Of a DNA stretch of 20,611 nt, positions 12,063 through 20,502 are shown piece after piece. Origin of the DNA: Paramecium sonneborni (taxonomy: Eukaryota > Ciliophora > Oligohymenophorea > Peniculida > Parameciidae); assembly GCA_905182985.1 (NCBI GenBank), contig CAJJDN010000098.1, positions 2,292 through 22,902 of the forward strand, in the 5' to 3' direction. The notes under the pieces were generated by a model. That model saw only the letters and a list, made by a program, of their open reading frames with translations. It searched no databases and had not been told where the DNA came from. The position numbers were made by a program, and so were the translations under genes. Numbering within the stretch: position 1 is the stretch's first letter; each line of letters begins with the position of its first letter.

Positions 12063-12473
12063 ATGATGCTATCTGTTCGGTTTATTGAAAATTAAAGTTA
12101 AGAAGGAGAGTTGGCATACGAAAAAAAAAGATATGAAGAGAAGATTAATCAGGAAGATGATAAAATGTTTCTCAGTTTTAAATAAAAGCTAAGGACAAAT
12201 ATTGGCTTAGGAATAAGCTACTTTAAAATACATTTTAAAATTCTTTTATGTGAGATCATGCTCACAAGTTAGTTGAAAGATGTTTAGTACTTATTTAATA
12301 ATTTTTTTAAACAATAAACAAAGTTTACTTTTGTTTCTTTATTCTTAGATTATATAAGTTAATCAATAATTGGTAGAGATACATTTTCATTGATGAATTT
12401 AACTTAAATAATTTATTCTTGCAAATTAAAAAATTAAAATAATTATTTGAATTTACATATAGCTGCTGGTTGA
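12063..12473 (+). CDS. Unrecognised 136-aa open frame
   Basis: This frame starts ATG ATG directly after an in-frame TGA and ends at TGA 12471-12473, with TAA/TAG as Gln. The first third is strongly charged (ENQSQEGELAYEKKRYEEK), unlike a random AT-rich frame. The rest is mixed, with hydrophobic patches. I recognise no domain. It lies in the gene-poor gap between two converging genes, on the opposite strand to the WD40 gene whose 3' end is 249 bases downstream. The length alone is not significant. It may be a remnant of a longer gene or a chance frame. Confidence 0.28.
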
Positions 12474-12721
12474 AAGTAATTAATTTAAGATTACACTTTT
12501 AATTCTAATACCATATGCTATAATTTTACGATTTTTTTATTTTATATTTTATATAAAAGAGTGAAAGAGTAGAATTATTAAATGGATAAATTAAGATATT
12601 TTATGTTGGATCTATTATATGTAAGTTAAATTGGACCAATTGTCATTATTTGTTCAAATAATTTATTATATATTTATAATCAAAGAAAATAATATTTTAT
12701 ATTTATTTATATTAGTAATCG
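12474..12721. other. AT-rich spacer 3' of the minus-strand WD40 gene
   Basis: This holds runs of A and T and simple TATT-type sequence. I see no gene or clear signal. It probably contains the short 3' untranslated region of the gene that ends at 12722. Confidence 0.4.
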
Positions 12722-14081
12722 TCATTCTTCCCTATATCTTCTTATTTATATTTATTTAGATGTGCCATCCCAAGAAATAAAGTACTCTCCATCATCACTC
12801 AATTACCCAAATAATTCATTTGTATTAAATTGAATAGATTACTCAACTTTAAATCCATCTTTTTCTGTTTTTTTTATAAAATTGACATATTCACCATGCT
12901 TATTTACTAGAATCTATTTTTATTTATTATATTATTATGGAAATAATTACCAATCATCAAAACCTTAATTTATAGTTATTTCTTTTGTTTTAGTGAACTA
13001 TTTACTTACACTATTCATCTCATACACATGCATCTAATTACCATCATTTGGTTAAAATGTGAATAGATTATTGCTGATAAAGCATAATCTCTTACCATAA
13101 AAATCAACTGTTATATTGTATATTACAAACCATCTTTTAAATTATTCAGAATGCTCAATTACTAATATCATTTTATCTATTCCACAAGAAATAACTGTAT
13201 CTTGTTAATCGTTTAAACTTATTGAATAAACAGAACCAGTATGATTAGTAATAGATTATTAATAGGTCCAATCATTTTGTTTAATCCAAAACTTTATAAT
13301 TTTATCATCACTACAAGATATAAAAAGATCTTCATTGCTATTTAAAATTAAGCAATTAATATAATCACTATGTCCTTTAAATTTTTATGAGGGATTCCAT
13401 TAATTATTGTTATTCTTTTACCAAATTACAATATTACCAACATAATCTCCAGATATCAATTAATTTGATTTTTACATGAAATTTAAAGTAGTAACATTAT
13501 TTTTATGTTCATTTAAGATTTGAATTTATTTCATTGCTCCTTATTTGAATTAAAATATTTTTATTAGTTTATCACAATTAACTGCTACAATTGAACAATC
13601 CTTTTTAATTGCAATTGCACGACATCTTTATGCTTCCTAAATTGAATAATCTTTTATTATTTAATACTTAAATTGTTATAAATTCAATTCAGGGGTTGTG
13701 TATTTAATTTATGGTTATTCTATTGATTATGATTATTATGATTATATAAATGATTGTGAATTTGAATTTGATTATAATTTAAATTGATCTTTTTCATTGA
13801 TTTTTTAATTGATTAATGGTTTCACTTCTTCAAAAATTTGTGATTAAAGTTTCTATAAATCAATAAAATTAAATGAATCAAATTTTGGAAAAAATAATTC
13901 TAATTAAGTATTGTAAGGCTTGGCCATTAGAGAATCCATAAGGAATACTTAATCAATGAAATTATTGATTTAATCAAAAGTTGACTAAAGGATTAGAATC
14001 ATAAATAAATACATCTGAGTAAATCTACAATTCTTTGATATGGGATTCAAACTATCTATTGAACAGTTATTTTGTTGTCAT
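12722..14081 (-). CDS. WD40-repeat protein (one-base insertion near 5' end)
   Basis: This is a Paramecium-type WD40 protein, about 452 residues, presumably a scaffold for protein interactions. It reads on the minus strand from ATG 14081-14079 to TGA 12724-12722, with no intron needed. The N-terminus begins MTTKQLFNRQFESHIKEL. After LVNF the frame breaks. Dropping one T from the TTTT run (plus-strand A13976-13979) restores DQINNFIDQVFLMDSLMAKP, and the total length of 1360 nt (3n+1) agrees with one extra base. A Ser/Gln/Asn-rich linker (around residues 100-130) leads into the propeller from about residue 150: SNQLISGDYVGNIVIW, KGHSDYINCLILNSNEDLFI, SCSDDKIIKFW, NHTGSVYSISLNDQQD, and a last blade LSDDGEYFISWDG. 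The GH and WD-equivalent positions are partly degenerate, as is usual in this family. It converges on the 9012 gene. Confidence 0.9.
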
Positions 14082-14732
14082 TTTTCGAATTCTATTAATT
14101 TATTAATTAATTTAGGCGTATGAATTAAGAATATTAAAGTCTTACAAATAATAGTAAGTAAAAAGCAATACTTTTAAATTTTTTTACACCAAAAAAACTA
14201 TATAAGTCTTTCTATATATTATTTACGATTAGGGACGATTTGATAATTTTTTTTAAATAATTATCAAATTGTTTTTGAAAGTAATTTTGTGAATAGTTCC
14301 CTGAGAAGCTGAAGGGCCTGAGCTTGCATAGTTTGAAATCAATTATTTATAAAAAAAGAAATTAATAAGAGCATTGATGGAGTTGTGTCATTTTTAATTT
14401 CCTCATAAAATAATTTAATAAGTATTAATGGATATCTAAAGCACTTTTTTGATTTGGTCAAGACTTTTATATAATAATTATATAAATTATCAGATTATTT
14501 TAACCTTATAAACATAAAAATTCAAATTAAACAATTTTTTTGAATCCTTTAAAAGTAAATTGAAATACTTATTTAAATATTTTTAATTAATCATTTCTTT
14601 ATAAAATTTTCGAAATTATTGATATCAATTACAATACTATTTTCTTATTATTTAATCTCTCTAATTATGCAATGAAGTTTCCTATTTAAAAAATAGTTAT
14701 GTTTTTCAATTCGAAATGGGGTAAAGAGATGA
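14082..14732. other. Spacer upstream of the WD40 gene and before the RT-like fragment
   Basis: This should contain the 5' flank and promoter of the minus-strand WD40 gene, but I cannot define a motif. It holds the 14238-14269 inverted repeat and, at about 14296-14335, a short patch with more G+C than the surroundings (CTGAGAAGCTGAAGGGCCTG). No gene is supported. Short frames upstream of 14733 are broken by TGA at 14730-14732 and before. Confidence 0.5.
14238..14269. repeat. Perfect 11-bp inverted repeat (hairpin)
   Basis: ATTTGATAATT (14238-14248) and AATTATCAAAT (14259-14269) are exact reverse complements around a 10-nt AT loop. One mismatch outward, the arms regain a further C:G pair. It lies about 160 bp upstream of the minus-strand WD40 start codon and about 460 bp before the RT-like frame. 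It could be a cruciform, a factor site or a transposon remnant. Confidence 0.6.
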
Positions 14733-15794
14733 TAATTATTTATGTCTTCAAACGAATTTTCTCTTGATATGAAATTGAATCAAATGTCATTTTAAACCAA
14801 AAATAACGAATAAAACCTAATTTTTTAATCTCTTTATAAAGCCTTGGTATGTAAAAGCATTGATATTTATTTATCCAAATTCGTTTTAATTTATATTTAT
14901 CACAATATGAATGAAATGCTTTTAAAATTGCTTCATAGAATTAGCAAAAATCTCTTTCTTTCTTTTAGAGTTAACATCTATCTAGCTGAGTTTCTTCAAT
15001 CATTAATATCGAAATTAGATCGCTAATTTGAAATTTATGAATATGCTGATGATTTATTTATAAAACATTTCTAAATCAATACTTTCAATTAAACTATTAT
15101 ATAAGAAGATTTAATTTGGAACATGAAAGTAAATAGAACAAGTCTAGAATAATTTTAATAAAAAATTATTTAACAATTTAAAAAATCAATAATCTCCTCA
15201 TTTTTTAAAACTATAAGTGCCTAGTTATCAACATAAATAATTAAGAATAACCCAATTTACACCTTCAATCTTTACAAAGTCTAACTCAAAGAAAATAAAA
15301 CACATCAAAAATCTTTATCAGTTATTATATTTGTTACTCATAATATAGAGTATTGATTATCAACCAGATATATTATTCTTTAATTAGTTTATTCTTCCTA
15401 ATAAGCTAAATTGTTTTAAAAATTGAAAAGTGTTAATTAATAAGTACCTTCAAATAATCAAAGCTTGGTTAGTAATTTATGATTTATGCTTTAACTTACT
15501 ACAATAAAATGTTTAGGTACCTAAAATAATTAATCAACAGAGAAATTATTGTCTATTAATGATTTATATAGATCACTCTGATATAATTAAATATTAAATC
15601 AGTCACACAATATAAATTCTTTTTTACATTCATCCAGCATCGTTTCTAATTTTGCTTTTATGGATTATTCACAAATTCCATATTATATTATATTCCAATA
15701 ACTCATCATCAGCTAATAAAAATTCTATTATGATTACTACATGGTAAAGATAAAAATCCAATTATGGTAATATAATTTTTAGATTACTTAATGA
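14733..15794 (+). mobile_element. Degenerate LINE-like reverse transcriptase fragment
   Basis: In one plus-strand frame (TAA/TAG as Gln) the translation contains FRVNIYLAEFLQSLISKLDR followed about 8 residues later by YADDLFI (YADD codons 15042-15053). This matches the LFN-IYL helix and catalytic YADD turn of the palm domain of non-LTR retrotransposon reverse transcriptases. The preceding ISKNLFLS sits where the family has a PQGSxLSP-type motif, but that motif is eroded. The same frame later gives TIKCLGT near 15505, comparable to the YLG segment after the palm, and QIPYYIIFQQ near 15680. In-frame TGAs occur at 15354, 15480, 15579 and 15792. Neither an endonuclease domain nor ends were found. 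The RT assignment rests on the motif pair. Extension past 15354 is inference, because this many TGAs is about what chance gives. A dead copy is most likely. Confidence 0.55.
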
Positions 15795-15851
15795 ATAGTA
15801 GTACTATTTGCCTATTTTATTTACCTTTCTATTCCTTCATATTTTTATCAT

Positions 15852-17090
15852 TCATTTCAAATATGAGCACTTCAACTTTATAAATTACAATAACCCTTAC
15901 CAATTACATTAGTTTGTTTAAACATCCTTCACTTTTTCCTAATCTGAAATAACCTAAATTTTATCTAATAAAAATTAGAATAGTTATCCACCCAATTATT
16001 TTTCCCATCCATCTCCTTTAGACATAAAACCCTTTCCATGATATAGTTTTTAATCATTATTCATAAAATTAATTCTTTTTTAATAATATGCATGATTTTG
16101 ATCATCAGATCATTTTATTATATAATAGTCACTGTCAATTTTAATCATTCTAACATTTTCAGTGACCTTTACTGTTATTTGAGATTATCATGAATTTGAA
16201 GCGTTTTTAATTTTATTGATGCTTATTTCTAACTTATAACTTAATATTAATTATTTTTTTATTAGATGAGTTAGAATGAGTATTTATGCATATATTTTGA
16301 ATGAATTTATATTCTCTTAATATAAAATATTTTATAAAGAAAACAGCAGATCATATCTTAATTCATTCCTTTATTATTATTTAATTATGATTGAAATATA
16401 TTTGTTACTAAAAGTTTCTATATTGTGTTTTTAATGATTATAATTTGAATAATCATTTAAAAGAACATATTAAAATTATATTTATTTATAAAACTGACAA
16501 GTAAATATGTTTCGGTTACTTATTTAATTTTCGGTTTCAATATTGTTGAATATTGCTTTAACCGTTACTTCTATTTCAACTATTAATCAGAGTTCGTTTC
16601 TTCTTGCTTAAGTGGCTTAGCTGAATTCTTTGACAAAGTTAAGATATTATGTTAAGGATTAATTCCAAAGTTATCGATTTCTTTAGAGTTTTTCTAAGGC
16701 ATATTTAATTATTTTAAGTTTGTAAAAAGTATATTATATCATTCTTATTGTATCCATTTTTAATTAATATGATTATAGATGTTTTGTTATTGAAAACAAA
16801 GGCAATTTTATTCCTATCAATTCCATAGTCAATCATTCTTTCATTTCAATAATGAGTAGGAATTCTTCATAAAAAATTTAATAATCAAATAAACTGAGCA
16901 ATTACTTGATGATTTGAAAAATTATAAAAAACAAAGTTATAATTTATTTAAAGTTTTTTTCATTCATAAATATAGTAAATTAATGAAATATTTGATATAG
17001 TCTAAATCTATCACATTCTACTCCATAATTAAATTAGTTCAAAATCAATCTAATGATTTAAAAATTGATGTCTTTGATAAATATTTTCAT
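15852..17090 (-). pseudogene. Possible decayed minus-strand coding region, family uncertain
   Basis: One minus-strand frame from ATG 17090-17088 to TGA 15854-15852 is interrupted by TGAs at 16835-16833, 16589-16587, 16190-16188 and 16112-16110. That number is close to chance, so openness proves nothing. Three pieces look protein-like: FNYGVECDRFRLYQIF (about 17030-16980); a charged helical piece, KYALEKLQRNRQLWNQSLTQ then FSQATQARRNEL and LIVEIEVTVKAI (about 16700-16540), loosely like the coiled segments of trichocyst matrix proteins; and SDDQNHAYYQKR...GKGFMSKGDGWEKQLGG (about 16110-15960). A second minus frame at 16750-16840 reads MIDYGIDRNKIAFVFNNKTS, suggesting a frameshift at about 16835. 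Codons here use more G and C than the flanks. I cannot name the gene, and it may be two unrelated remnants. Confidence 0.3.
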
Positions 17091-17735
17091 TATTTTCTTA
17101 AAGAAAATATATCATATTTTTTTTTATTTATTTTTTTATATTTAAAACTTTTATTGTTTTATATTTTCTCTTTGTTAAATATTTTTTTTATTTTTATTTT
17201 ATTTTATTTTTAAATTAAATCTTTTATTATTTTAACTTTGATATTTGAATCATATTTTTTTAATTTTTTTCCTCAATAAAATAAATGTTTCATTATTTTA
17301 TATATGTAAAATAATGAGAGATTCATTATTCCTTGAACTCAAGCGAACAACATTTTCTTTTTGAATAGAAATTTTTATTAATTAAAAATTATTAATCATT
17401 TTTTGAGAAAGTTATTTGGATTTTTGAGTTAAGAAATTTATTTTTGAGGTAAGAATTCATTTTTTGCAAATTCAAGTTAGTATTGAATAAAAAATTAAGC
17501 TGTCAGTTTTTTTTGAATCAATAAAAGGAATTTAAAAAATTTTTTAAAATCGTTATTTATAATTTGAATACAGGTAGAAACCTAACAAAAAAATCTTAGG
17601 ATTAATCATACATAAAATTATTGTTGTTAAAATACTCTAAACTTTGCAATGAATTCTATTATGATTACTGACCTTTAACAACACATAAACTAAAAGTTTC
17701 TTAGGAAGGATGATTGAAATATAGTTTTTAATTAG
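17091..17735. other. Low-complexity T-rich spacer
   Basis: From about 17110 to 17280 the plus strand is nearly all T with scattered A. After that come AT-rich sequence and the 17290-17317 palindrome. No gene is supported. Low-complexity AT tracts like this are non-coding. Confidence 0.6.
17290..17317. repeat. Perfect 11-bp inverted repeat with 6-nt loop
   Basis: TCATTATTTTA (17290-17300) and TAAAATAATGA (17307-17317) are exact reverse complements around TATATG. It sits at the right edge of the T-rich low-complexity tract and could be a cruciform or the trace of an excised or inserted element. Confidence 0.55.
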
Positions 17736-18208
17736 ATGAAGCATATAAGATTTGGCAACTAATGCTAGGGTTTTTTTATGATTCAAAATAAAGTTAAAAA
17801 TAGAAATCAAAAAAGCCTTGTAAGAACTAAAAACAGTTCCTCACAAAAAGTGAGTACAGAACTATTAAACAGATTATAAAAGAACTAATAAGAAATTTTT
17901 GTTAGTTTAAACAAAACTTTTCTAAATTAAAAAAATTTTAGATGAAGCTAGAATGGTAGGAAATGATTACTATCAAGAATAAGTATAAATAAGGCAGTCT
18001 GTATGTGCAGTATGATTCTTGGAAATCATGAAAGACAAGTACATCTATTAAGCCTGAAGAGATGTTTGAAGTTCTAGTTGTTGAGAGAATTTTAAGTAGT
18101 ACTTTATTTGATAAAAAAAAGGCAAAAAGCAATTGCAATAGGGAAATAGTTAGTTATGAGTGTTAAAAAGTCTTATAATATTAGAATGAGATTATTAAGT
18201 ATGATTGA
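17736..18208 (+). pseudogene. Broken Lys/Gln-rich gene of unknown family
   Basis: Two overlapping plus-strand frames give protein-like sequence that joins if one base is changed in the A7 run near 17928-17934. The first runs from ATG 17736 to TGA 17943-17945 and includes NRNQKSLVRTKNSSSQKVST and LLNRLQKNQQEIFVSLNKTF. The second enters at about 17930 (ATG 17942), reads MKLEWQEMITIKNKYKQGSL then YVQYDSWKS, meets TGA 18029-18031, and continues TSTSIKPEEMFEVLVVERIL to TGA 18206-18208. The patch 17940-18090 has more G+C than its surroundings, as conserved coding DNA here tends to. I recognise no domain. A frameshift plus an in-frame stop suggest a dead copy; a sequencing indel could explain only the first break. 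Confidence 0.35.
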
Positions 18209-18800
18209 TATATCAATTAGAAATGACTTAATTATTGCAAATAGGTTAAAATTGTTTTATTAATATAGAGTGAACACATGATAAAATAGTACTATGTAAT
18301 AAAGATCGAAAAACAGTGCTAGCAGACCTATTAAATTTTACTCAACATAAAAGGGAAAACCTAAGGATTTCATAGATATTTAACTGGGCAAATAATTATG
18401 GAACTCTCGTATCTATTGTATTAGGACTGTGATCAAATTAGTATGAGTTATATAAAAATCTTTTGCCATTGTTCTTCAGACTACAATATATTTAGCTCAA
18501 AAATTGGTTAATTTAAGTATTTAAAGCAAGTGATATTTATTAATTAAATACGATTTATTGGTCATTTATTCCAAAGCAAATAGCATAATTTAATTAAAGA
18601 TTTTTATTAGTAAATTGTTACATGTCAATTATGCCACTATTTCCTTTTAAAAAGTAAGGACTATGTTAAGGAGTATATATTAAGTATTGCTTTTTTATTT
18701 AATTACAGTAATCCTAAAATATATGGAATAAATCTTATCTGTATAATAGCTTCAAGCAAGATATATCTTTTAATTAATTTTTATGGCCAAACAAGTGAAA
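18209..18800. other. No supported gene; overlapping chance-length frames
   Basis: A plus-strand frame is free of TGA from 18227 to 19078 (ATG 18278), and a second overlapping frame is mostly open over 18370-18795 (reading FNWANNYGTLVSIVLGL before a TGA). Neither shows a recognisable domain. The first also runs antisense to the 18801-19777 region, so at most one of the two can be real over that overlap. Frames of this size are expected by chance in this composition. The possibility of an eroded membrane protein in 18370-18795 is noted only. Confidence 0.4.
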
Positions 18801-19777
18801 TCATTTAATTATCTTCTTATCCACAGAATTTCGAACTATTTAAATTTGTCTCGAATCATTTTTTTTATTTACTTAATCAAGATGCTTTCTTTTCTTATAA
18901 TCATCAAAGTCAATTTGTTTATTACTCTGATTGCTATTTTGATCTGAAGATATCTAATAAAGAAATTTTATATGAGTTGGATATATTAATTTTGTTTTCT
19001 TTCAAATAAAAAATCTTTATTATGCCAAATATCATTTAAATATCTTGCTAATTCTTATTTTATTCAAAATCTTTTTGAAAATAAAATATGTGATAATTTT
19101 GCAACATCACTTGTCTCTAAATACCACAATCATTTTTGTTTCTCAAATGCTAAAATCAAAAGTAAACCATATAAGAACCACCATCTTTTTTATCAGAAAG
19201 TTTTTTGATCTTTAGCGCAAATAAAAGGTGACATCCGATCTGCTCAACAAATTTTTTATTTTAGCATATATAGCGCTCTTAGTCTGACCTCCCTAATAAT
19301 TGCCGATAATTTTCTTTGCCCTCTACCTATAATAATTAGAGTGTCTATAGCCTTAATTCTCATCTTGTCTACTGTATCAGTTTCAAAAAATTGGATCATA
19401 TTTTTTACTTCAGAAGCAAATTTTTATTATTTCGCTGGTTTTGTAATGATCTTTGCCCTAGATTTTTTCAAAGCAGTCTTCCGCTACTATAATATAAGGA
19501 AAGTCTATTAAGTTTATAAAATCTCCCCTATATTCCATATTTTGCCTGTTAAAATTTCAGAAACTTAAGATTTACTTTGTTCGATCTTAAAAGTATCTTA
19601 AATAAGATTCATCATAGCTATGCAATCTAAAAAATTAAAATTCATTATTGTTTAAGATTATTTCATAAACTCACTATTTATTTGATTGGAATTAATAGAA
19701 TGTAATGAATTGAGAAATATGACGAATGATAAAAGTATGGGACCTGAAAGCCCTGTTGATTTTAACTCGTCAATCAT
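18801..19777 (-). pseudogene. Broken minus-strand gene with an unusually G+C-rich core; possible Alba-like domain
   Basis: Uninterrupted frame: ATG 19777-19775 to TGA 19246-19244 (177 aa). Its C-terminal half is basic and well structured: KKSRAKIITKPAKQQKFASE, VKNMIQFFETDTVDKMRIKA, IDTLIIIGRGQ, then VRLRALYMLK. One A fewer in the A6 run (plus T19252-19257) would continue into FVEQIGCHLLFALKIKKLSD and GGSYMVYF, ending at TGA 19158-19156. A frame past that stop and another ending at TGA 18803-18801 (SSDQNSNQSNKQIDFDDYKK) look like an acidic/basic, Asn/Gln-rich tail. The plus strand is visibly C-rich over 19190-19500, against very AT-rich flanks, which fits conserved minus-strand coding. The strand-helix pattern around IIIGRGQ and the basic residues recall Alba-type DNA/RNA-binding proteins, but no diagnostic motif is certain. 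At least two frame breaks suggest decay or sequence error. Confidence 0.4.
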
Positions 19778-20112
19778 GATGATGGAAATTTTTAAAAATA
19801 ACAAGAATTTTCATAAAATTTTTAGAAAGAATATAGAAATATCAATTTTGGGAAAATAAATTATATTTTCATTCAATATCACTTTACTTACATTTCAAAG
19901 TATAGAATGTATTTCCATTACATTTAAAATATTTTGATCTATAAAATCGTAAAAGTAACATAAAATTAATATAAATTATATTAAAAAATAGATTTTGAAT
20001 TTAAGAGAAATAAAATTTATTTTCATATAAACTTATAATATATTGTATTTAATTAAAATTATTAGTTGTTTTACATTATATTCATTTTTTGATGGGATTA
20101 TAAAAGAGTATC
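19778..20112. other. AT-rich spacer between divergent frames
   Basis: This lies between the minus-strand start at 19777 and the plus-strand ATG at 20113. It is very AT-rich with no domain-like translation on either strand. If both neighbours are genes, their promoters would lie here, but I cannot point to a motif. Confidence 0.45.
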
Positions 20113-20502
20113 ATGGAAAATTACTTTTCTTTTTTTCTTAAATTATTACTTAAAATAAAAATTAGACAGAAAGTGATTTTTGAACCTTTTCAAGTTCAAT
20201 ATATTGTTTTCTTATCTAAAAATATTGAATTAAAAGAAAGTTTCCTAAGTAGTTAATTTAAAATAGAATACCTGATGGAAGAGTTCACAAAACAAATTTT
20301 AGATGGTAGATGCATCCAACTCAATCTTAATAAATAATAATTTATTTCCTAAATTATTAAATTAGCTAAATAATTTCTTAATTTTTAAAACGATGATCAA
20401 ATTAGAGACCTCATAGGTAATTAAAAATAAATAATCAGAAAATAGCGCATAAATAAAATAGAAAATTATCTATTATATCTTGATTATATTTATAAATTAT
20501 GA
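20113..20502 (+). CDS. Unrecognised 129-aa open frame
   Basis: ATG 20113 to TGA 20500-20502, with TAA/TAG as Gln. It starts MENYFSFFLKLLLKIKIRQK and continues with mixed charged and hydrophobic sequence (EYLMEEFTKQILDGRCIQLN; DDQIRDLIGNQKQIIRKQRI). The predicted character is helical, with Gln encoded many times by TAA/TAG as in the secure genes. No domain, signal peptide or clear membrane span is recognised. The length is not significant on its own; the balanced residue use is the only support. It could be complete, or a first exon of a longer gene, although no typical GTA...TAG intron spanning the stop was found. Confidence 0.35.

Noticed and set aside
12722..14081. Internal eliminated sequences (TA-bounded IESs) interrupting the WD40 gene
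   Set aside because: The frame is continuous apart from one extra base, leaving no room for an insertion of IES size.
16507..16917. Plus-strand 136-codon hydrophobic frame starting MFRLLIQFSVSILL, resembling a signal peptide
   Set aside because: It overlaps a charged, helical minus-strand sequence, has no recognisable domain, and is of chance length when only TGA stops.
17938..18138. Minus-strand 66-codon frame under the standard code
   Set aside because: It is the complement of the more coherent plus-strand frame with KPEEMFEVLVVERIL. Its hydrophobic content is what the reverse of a charged purine-rich coding strand gives.
18227..19078. Plus-strand frame of 284 codons without TGA
   Set aside because: Several frames this long are expected by chance in about 20 kb of AT-rich DNA with one stop codon. 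It runs antisense to better coding candidates at its 3' half and shows no domain.
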